Below the pieces are notes generated by a model, which was given only the letters and a program-made list of their open reading frames with translations, had not been told where the DNA came from and ran no database searches. The position numbers were made by a program, and so were the translations under genes. Positions 17,780-26,245 of a stretch of DNA of 64,000 nt are shown here, piece after piece. The DNA is from Sporomusaceae bacterium (GTDB lineage Bacteria; Bacillota; Negativicutes; UBA1444). The first letter of the stretch is position 1. Each line of letters starts with the position of its first letter. The stretch lies in assembly GCA_018434355.1 (NCBI GenBank), contig JAHDPL010000011.1, forward strand, positions 124,001 to 188,000, read 5' to 3'.

Positions 17780-20140
17780 TTACTGAAACGACTGCTCGGT
17801 CCGTTCGATGATCTCGTCCTGCAGCTCTTTGCTCAGGTTGTGAAAATGGTCGCTGTAGCCGGCGACGCGGACGATCAGGTCCTTGTAGTCTTCTGGTTGC
17901 TGCTGCGCCGCCAACAGGGTGGCGCGGTCTATCACGTTGAACTGGATATGATGCCCGTCGAGGCTGAAATAAGAGCGGATCAGCGCCGCCATGCTGTCGA
18001 GGCCCTTCTCGCCGGCCACCACGGCTGGCGTGAACTTTTGATTGAGTAGCGTGCCTCCGGTTTGCAGATGGTCCATTTTGGCCGCCGATTTGATGACGGC
18101 GGTCGGCCCTTTGCGGTCGGCTCCCTTTTCCGGTGAAATCCCTTCGGATACCGGTTTGCCGGCTTTTCTGCCGTTGGGGCTGGCGCCCATCACCGAGCCG
18201 AAATAGACATGGCAGGTGGTGGGCAGCATGTCGATGCGGTAAGTGTCGCCGCGACCGTTCGGCCTGCCGGTCACTTCGGCGTGGTAGGCGCTGAAGGCCA
18301 GTTTCATCAGCTCATCGGCATAGTCGTCGTCGTTGCCGTACTTGGGCGTTTTTTCCCGCACCAGGTGATAGATGACCTCGTTGCCTGCGAAGTCGCTGCC
18401 CAGCGCCTGCAGCAAGGCGTCCATGGAAAACCGCTGCTGATCGAAGACGTTGAATTTGATCGCCACCAGCGAGTCGGTGAGCGTACCGATGCCGACCCCC
18501 TGGATGTAGCTGGTGTTGTATCGCGCGCCGCCGGCGTTGTAGTCCTGTCCCTTGGCAATGCAGTCATCGACGACGACCGACAGGAAGGGGACCGGCATCT
18601 GTTTGGCGTACAGCTGCTCGATGATCTGGTTGCCACGGACTTTGATGTCGACAAAATGTCGCAGCTGCAGTCGAAAAGCTTGGAACAGCTCGTCAAACGA
18701 GCCGAAATCGGTCGCTTTGCCGGTGTGGGGACCCAGCTGGCGGCCGGAGATGTTGTCGAAACCGTCGTAAAGCGTCAGTTCTAAAATCTTCGGCAGGTTC
18801 AGGTAACCGGTGAGAATGTAGGCCTCCTTGCCGAACGCGCCGGTTTCAACGCAGCCGCTAGCGCCGCCTTGCCGGGCGTCGGCGAGGCTTTTGCCGGCGT
18901 TCAGCAGTTCCTGGACGATCGCTTCCGTGTTGTAGAAGGCCGGCTGCCCCCAGCCCTTGCGGGAGATCTCGCAGGCTTTGCGCAGGAAGGCCTGCGGGGT
19001 TTTGCGGCTGATCTGGACATTGGAGCTCGGTTGCAGCAACGTCAGTTCGTCCATCGTTTCCAGGATCAGATAAGAGACTTCGTTGACTCCGTCGAAGCCG
19101 TCGGCGGTGATGCCGCCGCTGTTGATATTGGCGAAATCGGTGTAGGTGCTGCTTTCCTTTAGCGTGATGCCGACCTTCGGCGGCGCGGGTTGGTTGTTGA
19201 ACTTGATCCAGAAGCACTCGAGCAATTCCTTGGCTTGTTCGCGATTTAAGCGGCCGCTGTCGATGTCGCGCTGGTAGAACGGCGCCAGATGCTGGTCCAG
19301 CCGGCCGGGGCTGAGGGCGTCCCAGGGGTTGATTTCGCTGGTGACGCCGAGATGGACAAACCAGTACATCTGCAATGCCTGCTGAAAGGTTTGCGGCCGC
19401 TGCGCCGGCACGACGTCACAGTTGACAGCAATCTGCAACAGTTCGGCCCTGCGCTGCGGGCAGGTTTCGTCCGCTGCCAGCTCGCGGGCATATGCGGCAT
19501 AACGCCGGCCATACAGGAGGATGGCGTCACAGGCGATGTCCATCGCTTCCAACTGGATTTTACGCTCGTAGGCCCGCGGGTCGGATAAGTAGTCCAAGGC
19601 AGCTATAGCGGCGGCAATATCTGCCTTGAAGTCGAGGAACCCTTTGGCGTAGATTTTGCCGTCCAGGACGGTGTGGCCGGGGCCGCGCTGCTCCATGAAC
19701 TCGGTGAAGATGCCGCTTTCATAGCAGGAATGCCATTCGGGGCTCATGTGGCGCAGGATCGCCTGTCGCAGCGAGCGGTTCTGCCAATAGGGGATGATGG
19801 TTTCCGCCTGCAGTTGGCGCGCTGCCTCATCGACCCGGAAGAAGATTTTTTCCCGCCGGTTCATCACATCTAGGTCTTCCAACGAGTGGCAGCACAGCTC
19901 GGGGAACGAGGGGGCGCTTTGCGGCCGGCTGCCCTTCTCGCCGACGATCAGCTCGCCGTTGCCGATCCAGAGCGTTTTGTTGGCCAGGATGTGTTTGAAG
20001 ACCAACGCTCGCAGAATCGGCGTTTCCACCGTTCCGGCAAATTTCTCATAGGCCTCGGTGACCAGGCGGGCCCGCTCGATGCAGAGTCGCGGGGTGGCGT
20101 CCAGGCTTTCCTGGCGTAGCTTGCTGATGCGTTCGTTCAT
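17780..20140 (-). CDS. hypD: Glycyl radical enzyme, probable trans-4-hydroxy-L-proline dehydratase
   Basis: The 786-residue enzyme has the radical loop RVAGYSDHF (glycyl radical Gly761) and the thiyl motif GCVETG (Cys430, Glu432). Several residues line up with the published Clostridioides difficile HypD active site, as I recall its numbering, at a constant offset of four: Phe148, His156, Ser330, Asp335, Phe336, Cys430, Glu432, Tyr446, Thr641 and Gly761. HypD dehydrates trans-4-hydroxy-L-proline to 1-pyrroline-5-carboxylate. The usual partner, pyrroline-5-carboxylate reductase, is not in the window. The start is ATG 20140 with AAAGG nine bases ahead. The activase gene lies directly upstream in the same operon. 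Pyruvate formate-lyase is excluded by the lone GCVE cysteine in place of the Cys-Cys pair. Confidence 0.85.
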   Translation of the reverse strand: MNERISKLRQESLDATPRLCIERARLVTEAYEKFAGTVETPILRALVFKHILANKTLWIGNGELIVGEKGSRPQSAPSFPELCCHSLEDLDVMNRREKIFFRVDEAARQLQAETIIPYWQNRSLRQAILRHMSPEWHSCYESGIFTEFMEQRGPGHTVLDGKIYAKGFLDFKADIAAAIAALDYLSDPRAYERKIQLEAMDIACDAILLYGRRYAAYARELAADETCPQRRAELLQIAVNCDVVPAQRPQTFQQALQMYWFVHLGVTSEINPWDALSPGRLDQHLAPFYQRDIDSGRLNREQAKELLECFWIKFNNQPAPPKVGITLKESSTYTDFANINSGGITADGFDGVNEVSYLILETMDELTLLQPSSNVQISRKTPQAFLRKACEISRKGWGQPAFYNTEAIVQELLNAGKSLADARQGGASGCVETGAFGKEAYILTGYLNLPKILELTLYDGFDNISGRQLGPHTGKATDFGSFDELFQAFRLQLRHFVDIKVRGNQIIEQLYAKQMPVPFLSVVVDDCIAKGQDYNAGGARYNTSYIQGVGIGTLTDSLVAIKFNVFDQQRFSMDALLQALGSDFAGNEVIYHLVREKTPKYGNDDDYADELMKLAFSAYHAEVTGRPNGRGDTYRIDMLPTTCHVYFGSVMGASPNGRKAGKPVSEGISPEKGADRKGPTAVIKSAAKMDHLQTGGTLLNQKFTPAVVAGEKGLDSMAALIRSYFSLDGHHIQFNVIDRATLLAAQQQPEDYKDLIVRVAGYSDHFHNLSKELQDEIIERTEQSFQ

Positions 20141-20163
20141 TGCAGTCACCCTTTCGTTGTGCG

Positions 20164-21066
20164 TTAACCGCCGATATGGGTATCGAACCCGGCGGCGGCA
20201 AACTGATGGCGGATTTCTTCCAGTCTGTCCGGCGTCGGAGGTTTTAGCTGCTCGCCGGTTTCGTCGGCACGGCCCAGGCGGGCGTATTTGCTGCGACCGG
20301 TGGCGTGGTACGGCAACAGGTTGACTTGCCGTAGCCGCAGTGTTTTGGCGAAGGCCAGCGTGGCGGCGATATTTTCGCTATCGGCGTTGATGCCCTCGAT
20401 CAGCGGCAGCCGCAGAAAAATGTTGGCGCCGAAGTCTGATAAAAGCCGCAGGTTGGCGAGGATCAGCCGGTTGTCCTGACCGGTGTACAGCCGGTGTTTA
20501 GCCGGATCCATGTGTTTCAGGTCGAACAGGAACAGGTCGGTGTAGCGGAGGCTGCGCCGGAAGCTCTCGGCCGGGGCATGGCCGCAGGTATCGACGCACA
20601 CATGCAGCCGGTGCCGTTTACTTTCTTGCGCCAGCGTTTCCAGCACGTCGATGTGGCTGAGCGGTTCGCCGCCGGAGAACGTGACGCCGCCGCCGGACTG
20701 CTCGTAAAACACCTGGTCGGCGAGCAGCTGCGGCAGCAGTTCGGCCGGGGAGATGGCCCGCCCGGCAATCTGGCGGGCACCGTGCAGGCAGTGGTCGCTG
20801 CATTCGCCGCAGGCGCGGCACAGGTTGCGGTCGGTGGCGGCGGATGCAGTGATGGCTTGTTGCGGGCAGTGCGGCAAGCAGCGCAGGCATTGCGTGCATT
20901 TTTCCGCGTCATACAGCAGTTCGGCCCGGTAACTCTGGCTCTCCGGGTTGTGGCACCAGCTGCAGCGCAGTGGGCAGCCTTTGAAGAACACGGTGGTGCG
21001 GATGCCGGGGCCGTCGTGGATCGAGAATTTCTGCAGGGTCAAGCCCAGGGAAACCGGCTGCGTCAT
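20164..21066 (-). CDS. Glycyl radical enzyme activating enzyme (radical SAM)
   Basis: The 300-residue protein has the radical SAM motif Cys31-x3-Cys35-x2-Cys38 (CPLRCSWC) after KFSIHDGPGIRTTVFFKG. It also has an inserted ferredoxin-like domain with two more clusters, starting at CTQCLRC (57-63) and CRACGECSDHC (83-93), and the GGEPL SAM-binding stretch. It would place the glycyl radical on the neighbouring dehydratase, using S-adenosylmethionine and one electron in the absence of oxygen. Its 3' end is 23 bases from the dehydratase start, and its start overlaps the regulator's stop by four bases, so the three genes form one operon. The two extra clusters are typical of activases outside the pyruvate formate-lyase group. 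Confidence 0.93.
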   Translation of the reverse strand: MTQPVSLGLTLQKFSIHDGPGIRTTVFFKGCPLRCSWCHNPESQSYRAELLYDAEKCTQCLRCLPHCPQQAITASAATDRNLCRACGECSDHCLHGARQIAGRAISPAELLPQLLADQVFYEQSGGGVTFSGGEPLSHIDVLETLAQESKRHRLHVCVDTCGHAPAESFRRSLRYTDLFLFDLKHMDPAKHRLYTGQDNRLILANLRLLSDFGANIFLRLPLIEGINADSENIAATLAFAKTLRLRQVNLLPYHATGRSKYARLGRADETGEQLKPPTPDRLEEIRHQFAAAGFDTHIGG

Positions 21067-21638
21067 TGACCGGTCCCCTTGTCCGGGAATGGATTGGGTG
21101 TGCTGACGACCAGTAGCCGGACCATTTTCGAAGTGTAATTGGCCCAGTTGTGCGGCGTGGCGGAGGGGTAGTGGGCCGAGTCGCCAGGGAACAGTTCGTG
21201 TTGTTCGTTTTCGATGAACAGGCTCAGCACGCCTTCCAACACATAGACGAATTCTTCCCCCTCGTGGGAGTAGGGCAAGATCGGTTCGGCGCTGCCGATC
21301 GGCAGTAGCTCGATGAACCGCGGCAGCAACGATTTTTCGCCGATCTGATTGGTCAGATGGTAATGGATGAAGCGGGCCGAATCAATCTGAAAGATTTCCT
21401 TCTCATAACTGCGCAGGATGCGGCGCGGAGCCTGACGCGGCTGCTGGAAAAAGTGCGAGCGGTCGACCTGGAGCGCGGTGGCAACCGTGCCCAAAAGATC
21501 GGTGGCGATGTCGGTCAGTCCCCGTTCCAGCTGGGACAGATAGCCGACCGACAGGCCGGTTTGTTGCGCCAGGTCTTTTAAGGTCAGTTTATTTTGCAGG
21601 CGAAGTTCACGGATTTTTTCTCCGATTGGTTTTACCAT
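21063..21638 (-). CDS. XRE-family regulator with C-terminal cupin domain
   Basis: The 191-residue protein carries an XRE helix-turn-helix (about 9-62: LRLQNKLTLKDLAQQTGLSV, then YLSQLERG) and a small cupin barrel (about 112-182: YSHEGEEFVYVLEG with metal- or ligand-facing residues, then PGDSAHYPSATPHNW). Cupin-XRE regulators commonly sense amino acids, polyamines or related small molecules. It is the first gene of the operon with activase and dehydratase, so it probably controls that operon and itself. A perfect palindrome lies in the promoter region upstream. The ATG at 21638 follows AAGGAG. Confidence 0.92.
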   Translation of the reverse strand: MVKPIGEKIRELRLQNKLTLKDLAQQTGLSVGYLSQLERGLTDIATDLLGTVATALQVDRSHFFQQPRQAPRRILRSYEKEIFQIDSARFIHYHLTNQIGEKSLLPRFIELLPIGSAEPILPYSHEGEEFVYVLEGVLSLFIENEQHELFPGDSAHYPSATPHNWANYTSKMVRLLVVSTPNPFPDKGTGQ

Positions 21639-21704
21639 GAAATTTATCTCCTTGATTTCACGATTAAGTGTATTATATCGTTAATCTGCAGGAAATAGAA
21701 GAAG

Positions 21705-21726
21705 AAATTTCACCGTTGTGAAATTT
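21705..21726. promoter_or_regulatory. Candidate operator of the cupin-XRE regulator
   Basis: AAATTTCAC-CGTT-GTGAAATTT is a perfect 9+4+9 palindrome, 28 bases upstream of the operon's TATAAT element. An extra GTGAAAT half-site lies at 21655-21661 near the start codon. Position suggests autoregulation. Confidence 0.6.
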
Positions 21727-21860
21727 ATATGAAGCCGGAACTTGCGCTTTAGCGGTTGATTTCTCTACCGCGCGAGAAAATCTCAATCCATTCTATCAGG
21801 CAATTAAAGACCGGGCGGGGAAAAGTCCGAGACTGCAAAAACCGAGCCATTGAAATACGA

Positions 21861-21890
21861 GTTGAATCGAATCGACGGATTCGATTCAAC
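21861..21890. repeat. Long inverted repeat, GATTCGATTCAA family (copy 1)
   Basis: GTTGAATCGAATC-GACG-GATTCGATTCAAC is a perfect 13+4+13 palindrome. It shares the core GACGG-N-TTCGATTCAA with hairpins at 34364-34392 and 35128-35157. It has no T-run, so it is not a plain terminator. Confidence 0.7.
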
Positions 21891-21898
21891 CGACCCCA

Positions 21899-21927
21899 TT
21901 GACAATGAGCAACGGACAATATAATAT
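21899..21927 (+). promoter_or_regulatory. Sigma-A promoter of the TetR gene
   Basis: TTGACA (21899-21904), 17-base spacer, TAATAT (21922-21927); an overlapping TATAAT at 21920 would give a 15-base spacer. The TetR operator begins three bases further on. Confidence 0.6.
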
Positions 21928-21929
21928 TG

Positions 21930-21945
21930 TACCAACCGGTCGGGA
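21930..21945 (+). promoter_or_regulatory. Candidate TetR operator (copy 1)
   Basis: TACCAACCGGTCGGGA, a near-palindrome just downstream of the -10 element and ahead of the TetR gene. A second copy with two differences precedes the operon the regulator likely controls (22595-22610). Confidence 0.65.
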
Positions 21946-21962
21946 AAGAGAGGCTGAGTTGT

Positions 21963-22556
21963 ATGTCGGACAAACGACAACACATCATTAAAATATCCGC
22001 CGCCCTGATGCATTCCAAAGGCTATGAGAACACCAAACTTAGCGACATCCTGCAGGCTGCGGAAATTGGCAAGGGAAACTTCTACCACTATTTTGAATCG
22101 AAACAGGAATTGGGGCTGGCGGTTTTAGACTATATTTTCAGTTATTGGAAATATGCCTTGCTGGAAAACATATTGAGCGCAGACAAAGACCCTGAAGTGA
22201 AATTCAACGAAATGCTTGCCTGGGTTGTGAATCAACAAAAGCGCAATCAAAGCAAATGCGGCTGCGTATTCGGCAATTTAGCGGTGGAAATGAGCGAACA
22301 CGATGAGACGTTTCGACGGAAAGTCGAATCGGTTTTTGACCAATGGACAGATAAACTGGCGCGTGTTTTCGCAGAAATGATCGGGCCTGCCGCCGGGAAC
22401 GACCAGCAGATATTCAAATTCGCCCAATCCATCGTCGCCATGCTGGAAGGTGGTATTCTTCTGATGAAGAGCAAGCAGGATATCGCCGTATTGGAAAACG
22501 TGATCGAGCTGGCCAGAACTTCGGTTCGCCATTTTATTCAACAATACAAGCAGTAG
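21963..22556 (+). CDS. TetR/AcrR-family transcriptional regulator
   Basis: The 197-residue protein has a TetR helix-turn-helix (about 8-55: GYENTKLSDILQAAEIGKGN then FYHYFESKQELG) and a helical ligand domain with little conservation. The ATG at 21963 follows GAGAGGCTGAGTTGT; a longer in-frame start would place the operator inside the coding region. The same 16-base near-palindrome lies in front of this gene and in front of the acyl-CoA operon that follows, the classic layout of a repressor governing itself and its neighbour. An acyl-CoA or related acid is a reasonable inducer, but this is inference. Confidence 0.9.
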   Translation: MSDKRQHIIKISAALMHSKGYENTKLSDILQAAEIGKGNFYHYFESKQELGLAVLDYIFSYWKYALLENILSADKDPEVKFNEMLAWVVNQQKRNQSKCGCVFGNLAVEMSEHDETFRRKVESVFDQWTDKLARVFAEMIGPAAGNDQQIFKFAQSIVAMLEGGILLMKSKQDIAVLENVIELARTSVRHFIQQYKQ

Positions 22557-22594
22557 TAAGCCAGTCAGCCAAAGGGATTATTATACGGGTTCTG

Positions 22595-22610
22595 TACCAA
22601 CTGGTCGGTA
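22595..22610 (+). promoter_or_regulatory. Candidate TetR operator (copy 2)
   Basis: TACCAACTGGTCGGTA lies a few bases after a TTATAC -10-like element and 108 bases ahead of the DUF1330-like gene. It matches the copy at 21930 in 14 of 16 positions. Confidence 0.65.
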
Positions 22611-22717
22611 AAAAGAGTGCTGCGATTTTCGCAGGAGGCGGGTGGTCTAGGAGGGCAGTGCAAAGCAGATCTTAGGGATTGATGGCTGGGAAAAAATAAT
22701 GATCGGAGGAATGAAGC

Positions 22718-23056
22718 ATGAATAGTGGTCCCGTTTACGCATTAAATCTGTTTAACGTTAAGGATCGTGAGGAGTACCTGACCTATGTGAGAAGGTCGGC
22801 GAAGGAAGTGCCGGCGCATGGCGGAAAAGTGGTGGCGGTGGGGAAATACCGGGATGCCGAGGTGGGCGAGATTTCGCCCCGGCAGGTGTTGATCCTGGTG
22901 GAATGGGAATCGCGGCAGGCATTGCAGTGGTATATCGATGACCCTGCTCTGGCCGACCTTCACCCACACCGTATCAACGGAACCTCCGACTACATCTGGC
23001 ATTTTTACGATAAACTGGAAGACTTTCGTCCGATTCTAAAGGGGGAACATAGATGA
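22718..23056 (+). CDS. DUF1330-like dimeric alpha-beta barrel protein
   Basis: The 112-residue protein has the DUF1330/ferredoxin-like pattern: a first strand with ALNLFNVKDREEYLTYVRRS, a GGKVVAVGKY strand, VLILVEWESRQALQWYIDDP, then a C-terminal tail. Such proteins form small dimeric barrels; some are enzymes and some only bind ligands, so the role is open. It is the first gene of the operon, behind GGAGGA, and overlaps the MaoC gene by four bases (ATGA). That coupling argues for a function tied to acyl-CoA turnover. Confidence 0.75.
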   Translation: MNSGPVYALNLFNVKDREEYLTYVRRSAKEVPAHGGKVVAVGKYRDAEVGEISPRQVLILVEWESRQALQWYIDDPALADLHPHRINGTSDYIWHFYDKLEDFRPILKGEHR

Positions 23057-23469
23057 TACGAGAGGTGAAGTTTGCAGATATTGCGATTGGTGATACGGCG
23101 AGTTTTTCAAAAACGATCACGGAACACGATGTTTACGCATTCGCCGGTTTGTCCGGCAACTTCAATCCGGTCCATGTTGACGAGGAGTTTGCCAGGAATA
23201 CACGGTTTAAAGGGCGGATCGCCCATGGCTTATTGGCTGCCGGATTGATTTCCGCCGTTATTGGAACTGCGCTTCCCGGAGCGAATGCCATTTATCTTGC
23301 GCAGGAACTGGTCTTTAAATCGCCGGTGATGTTTGGCGATACGTTGACAGCGACGGTAGAAGTGATAGAAAAGATCGAAGCGAAAAAGCGGATCATTTTT
23401 AAAACGTTAGTGACAAATCAAAGCGGAGTAGTTGTCATCGAGGGAAAAGATACCATATATAAAGAATAA
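23053..23469 (+). CDS. MaoC-like hot-dog hydratase with an altered catalytic residue
   Basis: The 138-residue protein has the R-specific enoyl-CoA hydratase fold and motif. The segment SGNFNPVHVDEEFA, followed by RIAHGLL, aligns with the SxDFNPLH motif of PhaJ-type enzymes. In those, Asp and His (five residues apart) activate water. Here the His is kept but the Asp is Asn (codon AAC). It may therefore be a slow hydratase, act on a different substrate, or only bind acyl-CoA. It overlaps the previous gene by four bases and is followed by the dehydratase after a 111-base gap. Confidence 0.85.
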   Translation: MIREVKFADIAIGDTASFSKTITEHDVYAFAGLSGNFNPVHVDEEFARNTRFKGRIAHGLLAAGLISAVIGTALPGANAIYLAQELVFKSPVMFGDTLTATVEVIEKIEAKKRIIFKTLVTNQSGVVVIEGKDTIYKE

Positions 23470-23580
23470 GTGATTTCTTGCGCCAAGCAGAGAAGTTAGT
23501 TGTTTTAACAAAAAATGCATTGCCAAGAAAGTTCTGAATGAATTTAGCGTATCGTGTAAATTTCGAATGGAGGTAATGAA

Positions 23581-25032
23581 TTGAAAACCGGCCAAGAGTA
23601 TGAAGACAGTCTGAGAAAGCTGAACTTTAAGGTGTTTTTGCAAGGCCAGAGGGTGGAAAATCCGGTGGATCATCCCATCATTCGTCCTTCGATGAATGCG
23701 GTCAAAATGACGTATGAATTAGCGCATGATCCACAATATGAAGAGCTCATGACGGCAAAATCCCACCTTTCCGGTGAAAAAATTAACCGTTTCACCAATC
23801 TTCATCAAAACACAGCGGATCTGATAAAAAAAGTCAAGATGCAGCGATTGCTGGGACAAAAAACGGCATCTTGCTTCCAGCGTTGTGTCGGCATGGATGC
23901 GATTAACGCTGTGGATAGCGTGACTTTTGAAATGGATCAGAAGTTGGGCACGGAGTATCACCGTCGATTCACACACTTTGTCCAGATGGTTCAGACGGAG
24001 GACCTGGTGATAGACGGGGCCATGACGGATCCTAAAGGGGATCGCAGCAAACCGCCACATAAGCAGACTGACCCCGATCTATATGTCCGTGTAGTCGAAA
24101 AGCGTCACGACGGCGTTGTCGTGCGTGGCGCCAAGGTTCACCAAACCGGCGCTCTCAACTCGCATTGGATTTTGGTTATGCCTACTGTCTCCATGAGCAA
24201 GGAAGATGCGGACTATGCGATATCCTTCTGTGCTCCGGCCGATGCCGAGGGAATCTACTACATCTATGGTCGCCAGTCTTGTGATACCAGGAAACTGGAG
24301 GGTAGCGAAATTGATGTGGGCAATTGCCAGTTTGGCGGTCACGAAGCCCTAATGGTTTTCGACAATGTCTTTATTCCTTGGCAGAATGTGTTTATGTGCG
24401 GCGAGTACGAATTCAGCGGATTGCTGGTGGAACGCTTCGCGGGGTATCATCGGCAAAGTTATGGCGGCTGCAAGGTTGGCGTGGGGGACGTGCTGATCGG
24501 TGCGGCAGCATTGGCCGCCGATTACAACGGGGCCAATAAAGCTTCTCATGTCAAGGATAAGCTTATTGAAATGATTCACCTCAATGAGACCCTCTATTCG
24601 TCGGGGATCGCCTGTTCAGCAGAAGGGACCCGGACTGCTTCTGGAACGTATATTATTGATTTGTTGCTGGCGAATGTCTGCAAACTCAATGTCACCCGGT
24701 TTCCCTATGAGCTGACGAGACTTGCCGAAGATATTGCCGGCGGTTTGATGGTGACGATGCCATCGGAAAAGGATTTGCGTCATCCCGAAATAGGCAAAGT
24801 GGTTGAAAAATATTTTAATACGAGTTCATCCATTCCTACCGAATGGCGGTTGCGCATTTTGCGACTGATCGAAAACCTTACGCTGGGCACGGCTGCCGTA
24901 GGATACCGTACCGAGTCAATGCACGGCGCAGGATCGCCCCAGGCTCAGCGAGTCATGATCGCCAGGCAGGGAAATTTTGAACATAAGAAAAAGCTGGCTA
25001 AAAAAATCGCTGGGATTCCGGTTCCCGAATAA
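23581..25032 (+). CDS. abfD: 4-Hydroxybutyryl-CoA dehydratase / vinylacetyl-CoA isomerase family enzyme
   Basis: The 483-residue protein starts at TTG 23581, seven bases after GGAGGT. It has the [4Fe-4S] ligands of the Clostridium aminobutyricum enzyme at an offset of about one to two: Cys98, Cys102 (SCFQRC), His290 and Cys297 (HRQSYGGC). Tyr294, Lys298 and Glu255 match recalled active-site residues. The enzyme uses the iron-sulfur cluster and FAD in a ketyl-radical dehydration of 4-hydroxybutyryl-CoA to crotonyl-CoA. The cluster ligands distinguish it from the related flavin hydroxylases (HpaB), which lack them. It lies between a MaoC protein and an acyl-CoA dehydrogenase, which fits crotonyl-CoA being formed and then reduced, but a branched or longer 4-hydroxyacyl-CoA substrate is possible. 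Confidence 0.88.
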   Translation: MKTGQEYEDSLRKLNFKVFLQGQRVENPVDHPIIRPSMNAVKMTYELAHDPQYEELMTAKSHLSGEKINRFTNLHQNTADLIKKVKMQRLLGQKTASCFQRCVGMDAINAVDSVTFEMDQKLGTEYHRRFTHFVQMVQTEDLVIDGAMTDPKGDRSKPPHKQTDPDLYVRVVEKRHDGVVVRGAKVHQTGALNSHWILVMPTVSMSKEDADYAISFCAPADAEGIYYIYGRQSCDTRKLEGSEIDVGNCQFGGHEALMVFDNVFIPWQNVFMCGEYEFSGLLVERFAGYHRQSYGGCKVGVGDVLIGAAALAADYNGANKASHVKDKLIEMIHLNETLYSSGIACSAEGTRTASGTYIIDLLLANVCKLNVTRFPYELTRLAEDIAGGLMVTMPSEKDLRHPEIGKVVEKYFNTSSSIPTEWRLRILRLIENLTLGTAAVGYRTESMHGAGSPQAQRVMIARQGNFEHKKKLAKKIAGIPVPE

Positions 25033-25057
25033 CCAGAATATAGGGAGGAAAACAATT

Positions 25058-26197
25058 ATGGTGTTTGAATTTACTGATCAGCAAAAGATGATCCAGAAGA
25101 TGGTACGGGAATTTGCTGAAAAAGAGATTGCGCCCGGAGTTTCGGAACGGGATGAACGCGAGGAATTTTCGCGAGTGATCAGCGACAGGATCGGCGAGCT
25201 GGGATTGACCGGTCTTTGCTTTCCGGAAGCATATGGCGGCTCGGACGGCGATTATATCAGCTACATCATAGCCAACGAGGAACTGGCGAAGGTTGACGAC
25301 TGTGTGCAGGCGGGGTGCGCGGCATCGATCTCCTTATGTGCCATGCCAATATTTCAGTTTGGCACGGAAGAACAAAAGCAAAGGTTCCTGGTCCCGCTGG
25401 CGGAAGGGGTGAAGCTCGGAGCCTTCGGACTGACCGAACCCAACGCCGGCAGCGATGCCGCTTCACAGCTTACAACGGCAGTCGCCGATGGAGATTATTA
25501 TGTGTTGAACGGAAATAAGATATTCATTACGAATGGCGGCGAGGCCGAAACGTATGTTGTGTTTGCTATGACAGACAAAACCAAAGGGGTGAAAGGGATC
25601 ACAGCCTTCATTTTGGAGAAAGGAATGCCGGGGTTCACTTTCGGCAAAACCGAACACAAAATGGGTATCCGTTCTTCTCAGACGCAGGAACTGATTTTTC
25701 AAAATGTGAAAGTCCCCAAAGAAAATTTGCTGGGCAAAGAGGGGGAAGGCTTCAAAATTGCGATGAGTGCTTTGGACGGCGGGCGAATCACTGTTGCGGC
25801 GCAGGCGCTGGGAATTGCACAGGCGGCATTGCATCAGGCAATAAAGTACTCCAAGGAACGAGTGCAATTTGGCAAGCCGATTTCTGCCAATCAGGCGGTA
25901 GCGTTTATGTTGGCGGATATGGCGACGGAAATCGATGCCGCAAGGTTGCTGACCTATCGCGCAGCCTATCTGAAACAGAAAGGCCAGCCGTTTTCCAAAG
26001 AAGCCGCCATGGCCAAATTGTTTGCGTCCGATGCAGCAATGAAAATAACGACAGACGCAGTGCAAATTTTCGGTGGATATGGTTTTAGTCGGGAATACCC
26101 GGTAGAACGCCTGATGCGTAACGCCAAAATCACTCAGATCTATGAAGGGGCCAATCAAGTTCAGCGTATGGTAATTGCGGGTGCTGTGTTACGATAG
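25058..26197 (+). CDS. Acyl-CoA dehydrogenase, short-chain (butyryl-CoA) type
   Basis: The 379-residue flavoprotein starts at ATG 25058 behind AGGGAGGAA; an in-frame ATG further upstream lies inside the preceding gene. It has the FAD-binding [10 protein letters not shown], the FITNG strand, and the catalytic base in [12 protein letters not shown] near the C-terminus, where short-chain members carry Glu. It would interconvert an acyl-CoA and a 2,3-enoyl-CoA with ETF as electron partner. After the 4-hydroxybutyryl-CoA dehydratase it could reduce crotonyl-CoA to butyryl-CoA. ETF genes are not adjacent. Confidence 0.95.
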   Translation: MVFEFTDQQKMIQKMVREFAEKEIAPGVSERDEREEFSRVISDRIGELGLTGLCFPEAYGGSDGDYISYIIANEELAKVDDCVQAGCAASISLCAMPIFQFGTEEQKQRFLVPLAEGVKLGAFGLTEPNAGSDAASQLTTAVADGDYYVLNGNKIFITNGGEAETYVVFAMTDKTKGVKGITAFILEKGMPGFTFGKTEHKMGIRSSQTQELIFQNVKVPKENLLGKEGEGFKIAMSALDGGRITVAAQALGIAQAALHQAIKYSKERVQFGKPISANQAVAFMLADMATEIDAARLLTYRAAYLKQKGQPFSKEAAMAKLFASDAAMKITTDAVQIFGGYGFSREYPVERLMRNAKITQIYEGANQVQRMVIAGAVLR

Positions 26198-26245
26198 TAA
26201 AGGGCATAAGAATTAACGGATGACCGTGTAAGGAGGGAAAAAACC

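Larger units (their letters stand above)
21639..21962. other. Divergent intergenic control region
   Basis: These 324 bases hold no gene. On the left is a minus-strand -10 element (TATAAT, read from 21677 to 21672) for the hydroxyproline operon, with a palindrome behind it. In the middle is a long inverted repeat at 21861-21890. On the right are a TTGACA promoter and an operator for the TetR gene. Confidence 0.7.

Noticed and set aside
17780-20140. Pyruvate formate-lyase or choline trimethylamine-lyase
   Set aside because: There is one thiyl cysteine in GCVETG rather than a Cys-Cys pair or GCVEP, and the active-site residues match the hydroxyproline dehydratase set.
23581-25032. 4-Hydroxyphenylacetate 3-monooxygenase (HpaB) as the identity of this gene
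   Set aside because: All four iron-sulfur ligands of 4-hydroxybutyryl-CoA dehydratase are present with the right spacing; HpaB proteins lack them.
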